NCBI GenBank assembly: GCA_025462945.1
Contig: JAOAPO010000417.1
Coordinates: 1-35,458, forward strand
DNA length: 35,458 nt
Origin: Bryobacterales bacterium
GTDB lineage: Bacteria; Acidobacteriota; Terriglobia; Bryobacterales; Bryobacteraceae
Direction: 5' to 3'
Position 1 is the stretch's first letter. Each line of letters starts with the position of its first letter. Positions 23,331 through 31,686 of this stretch are shown one piece after another. Under the pieces are notes generated by a model that did no database searches, had not been told where the DNA came from, and saw nothing but the letters and a program-made list of their open reading frames with translations. The position numbers were made by a program, and so were the translations under genes.

Positions 23331-25208
23331 CTACTGGATGATCATCTTGCCGAGCGCATCGCGCGTCATCGGCAGCGGAGTGGTACCTGCCTTGTAGCCG
23401 TTGGTTTCAAGGATGTAAGCAACGACGTTCGCGTAGGTCTCGTCGGTGAGCGAACCCGGAGCAGCGGGCGGCATCGCCTTGGCTTTCGAGTGGAAGGCGT
23501 CCATCGATTTGCCGGTCCACGTGGTTTTGAAGTATTCGCCGGCGAGGGGCGGTGCGAACGTGCCGTTCGTCATCGTGTTGCCGTGGCAGGCCGCGCAGTT
23601 CGCGTTGTAGACTGCCTTACCTGCCGCGGCCTGCGCCGCCGTGAACTGGGGCGGGTTGCCCTGCGCCGCAGGACCGGCAGCGTTCGGTGCTTTCGCGGTC
23701 GTCACAGTCGGGGGAGCCACCGCCGTCTTGGTCGTCAGCGCCGGCGCAGCGCCAGTGCCTTCGCCCTCATACGTGAATGCAAGGATCGCGCCCGGGTCCT
23801 GCATCTGCCGCGTGGTGCCGCCCGCGACATTCTCCGCCATGCCGCCAGGATCTGTGGCGATGTAGATCGTTTTGCCGTCCGGACTTAGCGCCGTGTCGCG
23901 AAAACGATTATTCGACTGGAAGTAACGGCTGAAGTGCCCTGCGGCGGCCTGACCGTTCGCCGATAACGGCAGCACGTAGAGCGAGCCGCGCTTGAGCGTG
24001 GTCACGAGGAGAACCTTGTCCCAACCGGGGATGCCGGGGCCTTCCTTAGCCCGGTAGTACTCTACGTTCGAGTTACCCGTCGTCGGCCAGCAAATGAAGT
24101 CGACGCCCTTGCAGGCCGGGTCATGGAAGTTGTAGCCGGTGGGCACCGTGAACATGGTGGCGATCGGTTCCGTAAAGGGCTTCGTGAATGCGGACTCGGG
24201 TTCGCGCGGCACAGTGGGGTGGATCTCGAGGTCGCTGAATGTCAGCTGCGAACACGGCGTCGTCGCTTCCGACCAGCGCGCGTATTCGTAAGCTTTGTTG
24301 TCTTTCTTCCCGGCAACATGAGGCCAGCCGTAGTTCTGGCCGGACTTGAGGATGTTCACCTCGTCGTCGGTCTTCGGACCCTGCTCAGCGGCGTAAAGCG
24401 TGCCGTCGGGACCGAAGTCGATACCCTGCATGTTGCGGTGTCCGTAAGTGAAGACATGGCTCTTGACGCCGTTCAGTGTCGGGTTGTCCGCAGGTACGGA
24501 ACCGTCCAGATTCAGGCGAATCGACTTGCCGACGTAGGCGACGTAATTCTTCGCCCCGAACTCCTGCGCCGTGGGCAGGCGCTGGGCTTCGATGGGCAGG
24601 CAGAAATTGCCGAGTTGGTCGTGACCCTGGTCACCGATCGTGTAGTAGAGCTTCAGGTCCGGACCGATCTTCAGGCGTCCGGAAACGTGATCGTTACCAA
24701 CCGGAAGGCCGGTAATGATGTTCAGCGGAGAGGAGAGAGTGCCCTTAGTCTTGTCGTTGGTAAAACGAACAATCTTCCCGTAGAGAAAACGGTAAGGGCT
24801 GCGTGGATCGGCGACGCTGGCGACAGGGCCCTTCGCTTCATCGACGTAGCTGTATCCGACGTAGACGTATTGGTTCTCGGTGCCCTTCAGCAGGTCGGGG
24901 TGCAGCGCCATGCCGAGCAGGCCATCCTGGCTGCCGGGGGCGGAGACGTCGGGGATGGTGACAGCTACCGATTTCTGGCCGTTTGCCGGGTTGATGCGGA
25001 CGACCCGTTTACCCGTGCGCTCGGTCACCCAAAGCATGTTGTCGGGTCCCCAGGTCACTTCCCAGGGTCCTTCCAGCCCGGACGCGAGCACCGTCTTACG
25101 AAATTGCTTGCTGCCGCGAAGTACGTCGTCCGGAGAATCCTGAGCGGACACGATGCCCAGAAAGAGAGCGGATGAGAGGACGAGAGAAACCGGAAGAAAA
25201 CGCTTCAT
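23331..25208 (-). CDS. PQQ-dependent sugar dehydrogenase (GSDH) fused to a cytochrome c domain
   Basis: The 625-aa protein has a signal peptide (MKRFLPVSLVLSSALFLGIVSA). Its six-bladed GSDH/sorbosone dehydrogenase propeller (pfam07995 type) shows SGLEGPWEVTWGPDNMLWVTERTGKRVVRI, DGLLGMALHPD, YYTIGDQGHDQLGNF, VFTYGHRNMQGIDFGPDGTLYAAEQGPKTDDEVNIL and GQNYGWPHVAG. After a Pro/Ala/Thr linker, a C-terminal cytochrome c domain has CAACH at 538–542 and KAMPPAAPGSLTDETYANVVAYILETNGY. The fusion would pass electrons from sugar oxidation directly to heme. GGAG lies 8 bases before the ATG. Substrate is not deducible. Confidence 0.93.
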   Translation of the reverse strand: MKRFLPVSLVLSSALFLGIVSAQDSPDDVLRGSKQFRKTVLASGLEGPWEVTWGPDNMLWVTERTGKRVVRINPANGQKSVAVTIPDVSAPGSQDGLLGMALHPDLLKGTENQYVYVGYSYVDEAKGPVASVADPRSPYRFLYGKIVRFTNDKTKGTLSSPLNIITGLPVGNDHVSGRLKIGPDLKLYYTIGDQGHDQLGNFCLPIEAQRLPTAQEFGAKNYVAYVGKSIRLNLDGSVPADNPTLNGVKSHVFTYGHRNMQGIDFGPDGTLYAAEQGPKTDDEVNILKSGQNYGWPHVAGKKDNKAYEYARWSEATTPCSQLTFSDLEIHPTVPREPESAFTKPFTEPIATMFTVPTGYNFHDPACKGVDFICWPTTGNSNVEYYRAKEGPGIPGWDKVLLVTTLKRGSLYVLPLSANGQAAAGHFSRYFQSNNRFRDTALSPDGKTIYIATDPGGMAENVAGGTTRQMQDPGAILAFTYEGEGTGAAPALTTKTAVAPPTVTTAKAPNAAGPAAQGNPPQFTAAQAAAGKAVYNANCAACHGNTMTNGTFAPPLAGEYFKTTWTGKSMDAFHSKAKAMPPAAPGSLTDETYANVVAYILETNGYKAGTTPLPMTRDALGKMIIQ

Positions 25209-25266
25209 GTGAGGAGCTCCAACACCAAATGATATCGTGCCTCACCCCAGTCGTCACCATGACAAA

Positions 25267-25309
25267 CGGGGCAGTCCGCCAGCGATATCAGCGCTGGTGG
25301 ACCGCCCCG
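25267..25309 (-). terminator. Long hairpin, probable terminator of the 25.3–25.9 kb stress gene
   Basis: An 18-base stem (CGGGGCAGTCCGCCAGCG / CGCTGGTGGACCGCCCCG) with one mismatch and one wobble pair, 7-base loop ATATCAG. On the minus strand it follows the gene stop at 25327 and is trailed by TTTGT, a short T-run, so termination is likely but not certain. Confidence 0.6.
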
Positions 25310-25326
25310 CGAATGTTGGGCTCTAA

Positions 25327-25917
25327 TTAAAAGCGGGTCGTACGCGTTGTGTCGTGGACGCCGGGGGTACCGGTCGTGTCCACTCCATGGCTGCCCGCAG
25401 CTTTTTCGCCGGACGAGGAAACGTCTTCAGCGCCGCTGCGCTCCAGAATGTCCTTGGCGCGGCTGGTCCAGTCGGAGTCGTCGCAGTGAACGGACAGCAG
25501 GATACCGCCATCCTTCACGCGGCCCTCATATCGCTTGGCTTCGTACTCCGGAATGCCCATGCCCACCAAAGCACCGATGATGCCTCCGGCCGCAGCGCCG
25601 ACACCCAGGCCGGCAAGTGCGCCCATGATGGGGCCCGCAGCAATGAGCGGCCCAACGCCGGGAATGGCGAGCGCCCCGATTCCGGCGAGAAGTCCCAGCG
25701 TGCCACCCACGGCACCGCCGGCAGTCGCCCCCGTGGTTGCCGCCTCGGGAGCCTTGGTGTTCTTTTCCGTGGCTAATTCGTGAGTCACGTGTTGGTCGGG
25801 GGCCAGCAGCGAGATATCGTCGCTGCGGAAACCGGCGGCCATCAGATTGTCGACGCAGTTCTCAGCCTGCATACGGGACTTAAAAATTCCGAATGCTGCA
25901 GTGTTCTTTCCAGCCAT
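25327..25917 (-). CDS. General-stress-type protein with glycine-zipper core
   Basis: From ATG 25917 the product is 196 aa; the track TTG at 25923 is only 2 bases from GGAGG, while the ATG has the ideal 8. The N-terminus (AAFGIFKSRMQAENCVDNLMAAGFRSDDISLL) and later YEAKRYEGRVKDGGILLSVHCDDSDWTSRAKDILERSGAEDVSS resemble the general stress / DUF1269-like halves. Between them is a Gly/Ala-rich hydrophobic stretch (AGGAVGGTLGLLAGIGALAIPGVGPLIAAGPIMGALAGLGVGAAAGGIIGALVGMG), a membrane-associating glycine zipper. Such proteins are commonly induced by stress; the molecular role is unknown. A hairpin terminator follows. Confidence 0.85.
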   Translation of the reverse strand: MAGKNTAAFGIFKSRMQAENCVDNLMAAGFRSDDISLLAPDQHVTHELATEKNTKAPEAATTGATAGGAVGGTLGLLAGIGALAIPGVGPLIAAGPIMGALAGLGVGAAAGGIIGALVGMGIPEYEAKRYEGRVKDGGILLSVHCDDSDWTSRAKDILERSGAEDVSSSGEKAAGSHGVDTTGTPGVHDTTRTTRF

Positions 25918-25976
25918 ATTCAATGCCTCCTTGACTTACCTGTAGGTACTTAGCAACTTCCGGGAGAGGCCCGGAC

Positions 25977-26390
25977 CTAGTGATCGGCTTTGGCTTTTGT
26001 GTCAGCCTTGACTGTGATTTCGTTCGTCACGTTCCCGGCACCGGCGACCGCTGTCGCTTTCTCCTCGATATTCTTGCGCTCGTCGTCGGTGTGAACGGGT
26101 CCTTTGAGCGTCACTTTGCCATGGCTCGCGATGATCTTGACGTTATGTGCGTAGGTGGACAGGGTCTTGTCGTCCACCACGGACTTGCGAATCTGCTGCA
26201 TGATCTCGCGATCGGACTTGTTGTTCTTGGCCTGATCGGCGGTTGGTTGAGCTTCAGAACGGTCGCGCTTATTGACCGCTGTGTTATCAGCCTGCGCCGC
26301 CTTGGCCGGTGCCTGCTGAGCATCGATTGCCGGCACGCTCAGGAACAGCAGCGCACCGCCAATCCATAGTTTGGAGCGTAGATTGGTCAT
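25977..26390 (-). CDS. Exported BON-domain protein
   Basis: From ATG 26390 the 137-aa product has a signal peptide (MTNLRSKLWIGGALLFLSVPAIDA), then a charged Ala/Gln/Lys-rich linker, and a single BON domain (SDREIMQQIRKSVVDDKTLSTYAHNVKIIASHGKVTLKGPVHTDDERKNIEEKATAVAGAGNVTNEITV). BON domains bind phospholipids or bridge envelope components; OsmY is the best-known relative. The track start at 26471 adds 27 unlikely residues. It is next to, and on the same strand as, the stress-type protein, suggesting a shared envelope-stress role. Confidence 0.9.
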   Translation of the reverse strand: MTNLRSKLWIGGALLFLSVPAIDAQQAPAKAAQADNTAVNKRDRSEAQPTADQAKNNKSDREIMQQIRKSVVDDKTLSTYAHNVKIIASHGKVTLKGPVHTDDERKNIEEKATAVAGAGNVTNEITVKADTKAKADH

Positions 26391-26481
26391 GTCCCGACAC
26401 TTGCAGTTCTTAGGCCAGAGTGTAATTAAGACCTCTTTACTGGAAGATAGTGACTGGTGATTTGGTTGCAATCAATAAAAC

Positions 26482-26802
26482 ATGACGTTCAGTCCGGCCG
26501 CAATTAGTTCAGTCCATAACATGCTGATGCAGAGGGGGAAAATACGAGCGGAAGGTGAGGATTACGTTCACTTCGTCAGTCGCGGGTTCGAGATCACGCC
26601 GAAAAATGCGCGCGCGCTGTTGCGGCTGCTGCAGGACGGCAATCCGATCGAAGACGCGATGTTGATCATCGGTATCGAATCCAAGGTTCAGGAACTCACG
26701 CGGCTGACCAGGATTGCGCGGGCAATCGGTGCCGCATTCGGGACGTTCGTGGCGCGAATCCGCAGCCTTAGTCCCACCGGGCGGGCGCGCGCGCAAAGAT
26801 AA
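26482..26802 (+). CDS. Hypothetical small basic protein
   Basis: The 106-aa ORF (…GEDYVHFVSRGFEITPKNARALLRLLQDGNPIEDAMLIIGIESKVQELTRLTRIARAIGAAFGTFVARIRSL…) looks helical and basic with no signal peptide; the composition is protein-like rather than shadow-like. No ribosome site precedes ATG 26482; ATG 26521 is an alternative start. I do not recognise a family. It sits alone between the divergent BON gene and the radical SAM gene, 62 bases before the latter. Confidence 0.55.
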   Translation: MTFSPAAISSVHNMLMQRGKIRAEGEDYVHFVSRGFEITPKNARALLRLLQDGNPIEDAMLIIGIESKVQELTRLTRIARAIGAAFGTFVARIRSLSPTGRARAQR

Positions 26803-26864
26803 ACAATGGTATCCTGCAGTCAGGCGAATAAAAGGCGAAACTGCCGAGTATTCGCACCTGCACT

Positions 26865-28073
26865 TTGGACACTCGTACAAAGTTAACGATCCTGGCCGAT
26901 GCCGCTAAGTACGATGCGTCGTGCGCCAGTTCCGGATCCCGGCGAGAGCGGGTCAGCGGCGGCGTCGGTAATACCACCGGCGTTGGAATCTGCCACAGTT
27001 ATACGCCGGACGGCCGCTGCGTATCGCTGCTGAAGTTACTTCTGACTAACTACTGTATCTACGACTGTACTTACTGCATCAACCGGATCTCAAGCGATAC
27101 TCCGCGTGCTCGGTTCACTCCGGAAGAAGTGGTATCGCTGACGCTGGAGTTCTATAAACGGAATTACATCGAGGGCCTGTTCCTCAGTTCGGGCGTCATC
27201 CAGAGCCCCGACTACACCATGGAGCAGGTGATCGCTGTTGCCAAATCACTTCGCACGGACCATCTCTTCGGCGGGTACATTCACCTGAAGATTCCTCCAG
27301 GCGCATCGGCGCTGCTGATTGCCGAGGCAGGCAAGTGGGCGGATCGTTTGAGCGCCAATATCGAGATGCCGCGGCAAGCCGACCTTGACCGGTTCGCGCC
27401 GGCTAAAACGCACATCGAGATTCAGCAAACAATGGGCGAGATCAGTCAGCGCATTATCGCGGCAAAGGAGGAGAAGACGGTCTACGCCGCCGCTGGCCAG
27501 AGCACGCAGATGATTGTCGGCGCGACAGAGGCTTCCGATACTGACATTCTGCAGAAGTCGTCAGCACTGTACCAGGATTTTGGAATGCGGCGGGTCTACT
27601 ACTCGGCCTTCAGCCCCATTCCGCACAGCGATTCGAGGCTGCCGCCGCAGGCCGCTCCGCTGGTACGAGAGCACCGGCTTTATCAGGCCGACTGGTTGCT
27701 GCGTTACTACGGGTTCGATGTCGCCGAACTCACCACAGCCGAGCAGCCGGATCTGCCGCTCGACAAAGACCCCAAGCTCGCGTGGGCGCTCCGCAACCGG
27801 CATTTCTTCCCGGTTGATGTGAACACAGCGGATCGCGAGGCGCTGCTTCGGATCCCCGGTTTGGGGGTGCGCAGCGTTGACAGAATCGTGGCTATGCGAT
27901 CGCAACATCGTTTCCGCATGGAAGACCTGACGCGCCTCACCCGTGCCTTCAAGCGCATGCGCTACTTCGTGATCACCAGCGACTTCAACCCGGACTCGCT
28001 GAAGCTTGACGCTCCGCGGTTACCCGTTCCACAGCAGCTGTCGCTGTTCAGCGCGGTGACCGGAGAGTTCTGA
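26865..28073 (+). CDS. Putative DNA modification/repair radical SAM protein (TIGR03916 family)
   Basis: The 402-aa protein has the radical SAM cluster cysteines C64, C68, C71 in CIYDCTYC, an N-terminus MDTRTKLTILADAAKYDASCASSG typical of the family, and VGICHSYTPDGRCVSLLKLLLTNYC. The C-terminal third has a helix-hairpin-helix DNA-binding element (NTADREALLRIPGLGVRSVDRIVAMRSQHRFRMEDL). The start codon is TTG; no ribosome site is obvious. The family is usually found next to UdgX/DUF4130 proteins, as here (1-base overlap), so a joint DNA-repair function is widely assumed; its reaction is unknown. Confidence 0.93.
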   Translation: MDTRTKLTILADAAKYDASCASSGSRRERVSGGVGNTTGVGICHSYTPDGRCVSLLKLLLTNYCIYDCTYCINRISSDTPRARFTPEEVVSLTLEFYKRNYIEGLFLSSGVIQSPDYTMEQVIAVAKSLRTDHLFGGYIHLKIPPGASALLIAEAGKWADRLSANIEMPRQADLDRFAPAKTHIEIQQTMGEISQRIIAAKEEKTVYAAAGQSTQMIVGATEASDTDILQKSSALYQDFGMRRVYYSAFSPIPHSDSRLPPQAAPLVREHRLYQADWLLRYYGFDVAELTTAEQPDLPLDKDPKLAWALRNRHFFPVDVNTADREALLRIPGLGVRSVDRIVAMRSQHRFRMEDLTRLTRAFKRMRYFVITSDFNPDSLKLDAPRLPVPQQLSLFSAVTGEF

Positions 28074-29419
28074 TGCGCCAGGTCGCCGTCGAGAACTTTC
28101 AGGAGTGGCGGGAGAAGGCACGCGCCCTGGTTGCCGGTAGCGTTCCCCCGGATGATGTGCGGTTCACCGATGGCCTGCAGGACTCGCTCTTTGCGGATGT
28201 ACCGATGCCTGCGGCAGGAAGTCGTGGCCGGATCTCCGTTCCCCGTGCCTTCCTTGCCCGGGCCGAGATCGTCAGTCTTCATCGCGACCCCAAGCGATGG
28301 GATCTGCTTTACCGTGCGTTGTTTCGCATTGTGAACGATGGCCTGTCAAACGAGCCGGACGAGCTACTTGCGATGGAGCAAGCCGTCGGCCGCGACATCC
28401 ATAAAATGCATGCCTTTGTTCGCTTCCGCAAGATTGTCGAAGATGACGGGCAGCCGCAGTACGTGGCCTGGTACAGGCCCGATCATCATATTGTGAAGCA
28501 TGTTGCGCCGTGGTTCGCGGAGCGATTCGGTGCCATGCACTGGGCCATACTCACGCCCGACCTGAGCGCGTATTGGGATACGAAGACGCTTCGTTTCGGG
28601 GATGGCGTTCCAAGGTCTGCAGCCCCACAGGAGGATGAACTGGAGGAGTTGTGGCGCTCTTACTACGCCAGCATCTTTAATCCCGCACGCGTCAATGTTC
28701 GGGCCATGACGAGGGAAATGCCGGTGCGTCACTGGTCGACGATGCCGGAGGCCACTCTCATCCCGACGCTGGTCAGCAATGCCCGAGCAAGGGAGCAGCA
28801 GATGCGCGAGCGGGCGCCAGGTTCGGCCGAACCGTTCGTCCCGGTTGGTGCTGAGCTTCCTGTGCTGGCCGCCGCGGTGCGCGCCTGCAAAGGCTGTGAG
28901 TTGTACGCCTGCGCCACGCAACCTGTCTTCGGCGAGGGCCCGGAACGCGCACGCCTGATGCTCGTCGGGGAACAGCCCGGCGATCAGGAAGATTTGCAAG
29001 GTAGGCCGTTCGTCGGTCCGGCGGGGCAGTTGCTGGACCGTGCGCTGCAGGAAGCCGGGGTCGACCGTTCGTCGGTCTACGTCACCAATGCGGTCAAGCA
29101 CTTCAAGTTCGAAGAGCGCGGCAAGCGGCGCATCCACAAGAAGCCTGACGGTGGTGAGGTGGCAGCTTGCAGGCCGTGGCTCACGGCAGAGATCGAGCGC
29201 GTGGACCCACAACTCATCGTCGCCCTGGGAGCCACGGCGGCGCTGAGTCTGGGTGGCAGAGAGTTCGCGATCCAGAAAGAGCGCGGCCGGATGATGCCCC
29301 TGCCGGGAGGACGCCAGTTGCTCATCACCGTGCATCCTTCGTTTCTGCTGCGAGTACCGGAAGCCGCGAAAGCCGCGGAGTTTGCGCGGTTCGTTCAGGA
29401 CTTGCGTTTGGCTTCCTGA
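28073..29419 (+). CDS. udgX: DUF4130–UdgX fusion (uracil-DNA-binding/glycosylase protein)
   Basis: The 448-aa protein has two parts. Residues ~1–245 match the TIGR03915/DUF4130 repair domain (IVSLHRDPKRWDLLYRALFRIVNDG, VGRDIHKMHAFVRFRKI, YVAWYRPDHHIVKHVAPWFAERFGAMHWAILTPD). Residues ~265–448 are a family 4-like uracil-DNA glycosylase with iron-sulfur cysteines (CKGCELYACATQPVFGEG), LVGEQPGDQEDLQGRPFVGPAGQLLD, TNAVKHFKF, and HPSFLLRVP. The insert KRRIHKKP, with His355, identifies UdgX, known to form a covalent complex with uracil-containing DNA through that histidine. The fourth cysteine of the cluster is in the RPWL region (AACRPWL). It overlaps the radical SAM gene by one base. Confidence 0.95.
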   Translation: MRQVAVENFQEWREKARALVAGSVPPDDVRFTDGLQDSLFADVPMPAAGSRGRISVPRAFLARAEIVSLHRDPKRWDLLYRALFRIVNDGLSNEPDELLAMEQAVGRDIHKMHAFVRFRKIVEDDGQPQYVAWYRPDHHIVKHVAPWFAERFGAMHWAILTPDLSAYWDTKTLRFGDGVPRSAAPQEDELEELWRSYYASIFNPARVNVRAMTREMPVRHWSTMPEATLIPTLVSNARAREQQMRERAPGSAEPFVPVGAELPVLAAAVRACKGCELYACATQPVFGEGPERARLMLVGEQPGDQEDLQGRPFVGPAGQLLDRALQEAGVDRSSVYVTNAVKHFKFEERGKRRIHKKPDGGEVAACRPWLTAEIERVDPQLIVALGATAALSLGGREFAIQKERGRMMPLPGGRQLLITVHPSFLLRVPEAAKAAEFARFVQDLRLAS

Positions 29420-29464
29420 GCATGGAAGTGAAACTGCTCTCGACGTCGTGGGAGATTCTCACAC

Positions 29465-29620
29465 ATGGCAATGTCAACGAAGACAACTCACGGCGTTGGT
29501 TCCGATCGGGGGGGTGGTTCGAAGGCACCCCGCAAGGAAGATGGCGGCGGCAAAGGCGAGAGCAAGAACAGCCCTTCGATGGGCTCGAAAAAGCCCACCA
29601 CAACCACGAAGAAGAAGTAG
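29465..29620 (+). CDS. 51-aa Lys/Gly/Thr-rich basic protein (not in ORF track)
   Basis: The reading frame ATG GCA ATG TCA … TAG gives MAMSTKTTHGVGSDRGGGSKAPRKEDGGGKGESKNSPSMGSKKPTTTTKKK. It is strongly basic and low in hydrophobics, ending in three lysines, so probably disordered. A GGGAG lies 10 bases upstream. It begins 45 bases after the UdgX stop on the same strand, hence may be the third gene of the repair operon; nucleic-acid binding is a guess from charge. A chance ORF cannot be ruled out. Confidence 0.5.
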   Translation: MAMSTKTTHGVGSDRGGGSKAPRKEDGGGKGESKNSPSMGSKKPTTTTKKK

Positions 29621-29621
29621 G

Positions 29622-31570
29622 TCAACGCGGGGGCACGTAAGAGAGCAGGAAGCCGATCACAGCCTCCTGCTCTCTTGCGTTGAACCCGGCCTGCCGGTCG
29701 ATCCAGTACTCGTGGCCCGACCCACGTACGTTCGTGCGCTGCAAGGCGGGAGACGCTGCGTTGGCAGCGATCACGCGCGCCCGCAGGTCCCGGTCAATCA
29801 TCGCGCGCAGGCTGTTCGCTGCATCGGGTGCGATGCCGTTTTGCAAGGTGCCGGAGAGCCCGAGTTGTGAACGCAGATCGCGTCCAGCCGCAACGCCCCC
29901 ATCATGCAGGTAAGGCGCGCTCCAGTAGATCCCGACGAGGGAGGGCGTCTTGTAGCCACCCGCAGAGCCGCGGCGCGCCCACCCGAGGTCTACCTGACTT
30001 GTTTCCGTGCCAGCCAAAGGGAGTTCGGCCCGCGGATCAACAGGCACGGGCAAGGAGGTTGCGTTCGCCGGCACGGGCACGGGCGTGTCAAACGCGAAGA
30101 TTACGGGCGGCGCGAAGTTCCGTTCGGACTTCTGCAAAGCCTGGGCACGAATCGGTTCAGTACCAATTTCGGGTGCGGGAACGATGAGGTTGTTGTCAGG
30201 AAGTCGCCCGCGTGGCAGCGCTCGCAGCCTGCTCTGCGGAAGACGTCGTGACCCAACAGCTTCGTCGATTCATCCGTTCTGAATGGCGCGGGTGGAGGCA
30301 CGAGCGTGTTCTGCCAGGCTGACATTGCATTGTTCTGTTGCCAGACGGGGTAGCCAGGTGAGCTGGTAAGTGTTCCGTCCGGCGTCAAGAGGGTGCCTTT
30401 CGGCCACGAGGCCGACAGCACGACCTCGTTGATGCCTGGCGAGCCCGGGGTCGAGCGGCGGGCCGCGAGAAAGGCAGAGGGAGTGCCATCGTTGCGCGGA
30501 TCGTACCTAAATGCCTTGCTGGCGGCGTTCTGGAGCAGGATGGCGACGTAGACCTCCGGGTCGATGTCGAAGAGCGGACCGCTGGCGGCCGCGAGCAGGA
30601 GCGAGTCAGAGTTCAGGGCGTGGACGTTGTTGTTCTGTGCACTGAGTCCGCGGAACGGGCCAGCGATGAAGTTTCCGCTCCAGCCGTACGGGTGGTTGCC
30701 CCAGGTGAACGATCCGGGGAGTTGAGTGGGGTCCGCCCTGAGGTCAGTCAGCGAATCGAAGTTCCCGGGAGGCCACTGCAGCAGAGCTTCATCAACCTTG
30801 TTTTCAAGATCGACAACCTTGGGCAGGGGCACACGGGTACCGGTCGTGCTTGCGACCTGACGGTCCATGTCCGGCGAGACGGAGAGAAGGGGGTTCACGT
30901 CGGTGTGCATAAAGTACGGCACGGAGTTGGTGCCGAGGGCAAGCAGCAGCCCGGCGTTAAGGTCCTGATTCGGGGCGCCTTCGATGACCTTCTTCGTTTG
31001 CGGATCGACAGTGGCATGGCAGGCCGCGCAGGTTATCCCAACGCGTATCTTCGCTCCCCTGATCACAGTCGCCATGCCGAGCGGCGCGAAAGATCCTCGG
31101 GCAACGTCGAGACCGGTATCGAAGTATGCTCCTTTGGCGAAGGTACGTCCGCCGATCGTGACTGTCTCGGGAACCTCGACGCGAAGGTTCGTTGTTCCCT
31201 CGCCGTGCAAGGCCAGGATCGCTTTGACCACGTTCGTAAGGCGAAGGGGGCCGGCGAGAATACCCATGACGTCGGTAAGGAACACCTCGTTGCGGAAGGT
31301 CTCCTTATAGAAGGCTGAGCGACCGAGCCGGAGGAGCGCGGCGTCAACCTTGACGCCGCCGGTGCGAGCGGAGACCTGAAGGCGAGCAGCCTCGCCGTCG
31401 GTGAGCGGCTTGCCCCACAACTCCCATGTCTGCGGGCTGGCGCGGTAGTGGTTGAGCACGTTGCTTTCGGCTGGTTCGTACGCATACCGGAAGCCCTTGG
31501 TTACGGTGACGAGCAGCGCAACGATAAGGATGACGAGCAGCGCTGCCAGCAGGTGGAATGCGCGGTTCAT
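29622..31570 (-). pseudogene. Frameshifted di-heme cytochrome c (peroxidase/RoxA-like)
   Basis: Two overlapping ORFs form one gene. The first (31570 to 30101) has an N-terminal membrane/signal segment (FHLLAALLVILIVALLVTVT) and two heme motifs, CAACH at 181–185 and CERCH at 449–453. After GDFLT it leaves family sequence. The other frame from about 30200 reads NNLIVPAPEIGTEPIRAQALQKSERNFAPPV…GYKTPSLVGIYWSAPYLHDGGVAAG…QEAVIGFLLSYVPPR, a convincing C-terminus. One missing base around 30190–30200 (in CTGACAACAACC) restores a 649-aa protein of di-heme cytochrome peroxidase or rubber-oxygenase-like type. It could be a true mutation or a sequencing error. It may act in the periplasm in oxidation of organic substrates. 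Confidence 0.8.
29639..29676. other. Hairpin at the 3' end of the di-heme gene / DNA-repair operon
   Basis: A perfect 11-base stem AAGAGAGCAGG / CCTGCTCTCTT with a 16-base loop lies between the convergent 51-aa ORF and the di-heme gene, inside the latter's last codons. There is no clean T-run, so a terminator role is unproven. Confidence 0.4.
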
Positions 31571-31686
31571 GCTGGCGGGTGCAGCAAGGATGGCACCTTT
31601 GGCCTGGACCGCACCATTTTAAGAAGGGGTACCGCGCGCGTGTGGGAGCGCAGCGTGGCCCATGAGCTTGACGATAAGCTCTGAAT

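Noticed and set aside
19000-24000. Replication origin at the skew change
   Set aside because: No DnaA-box cluster, AT-rich unwinding region or origin-linked genes; kept only as a skew observation.
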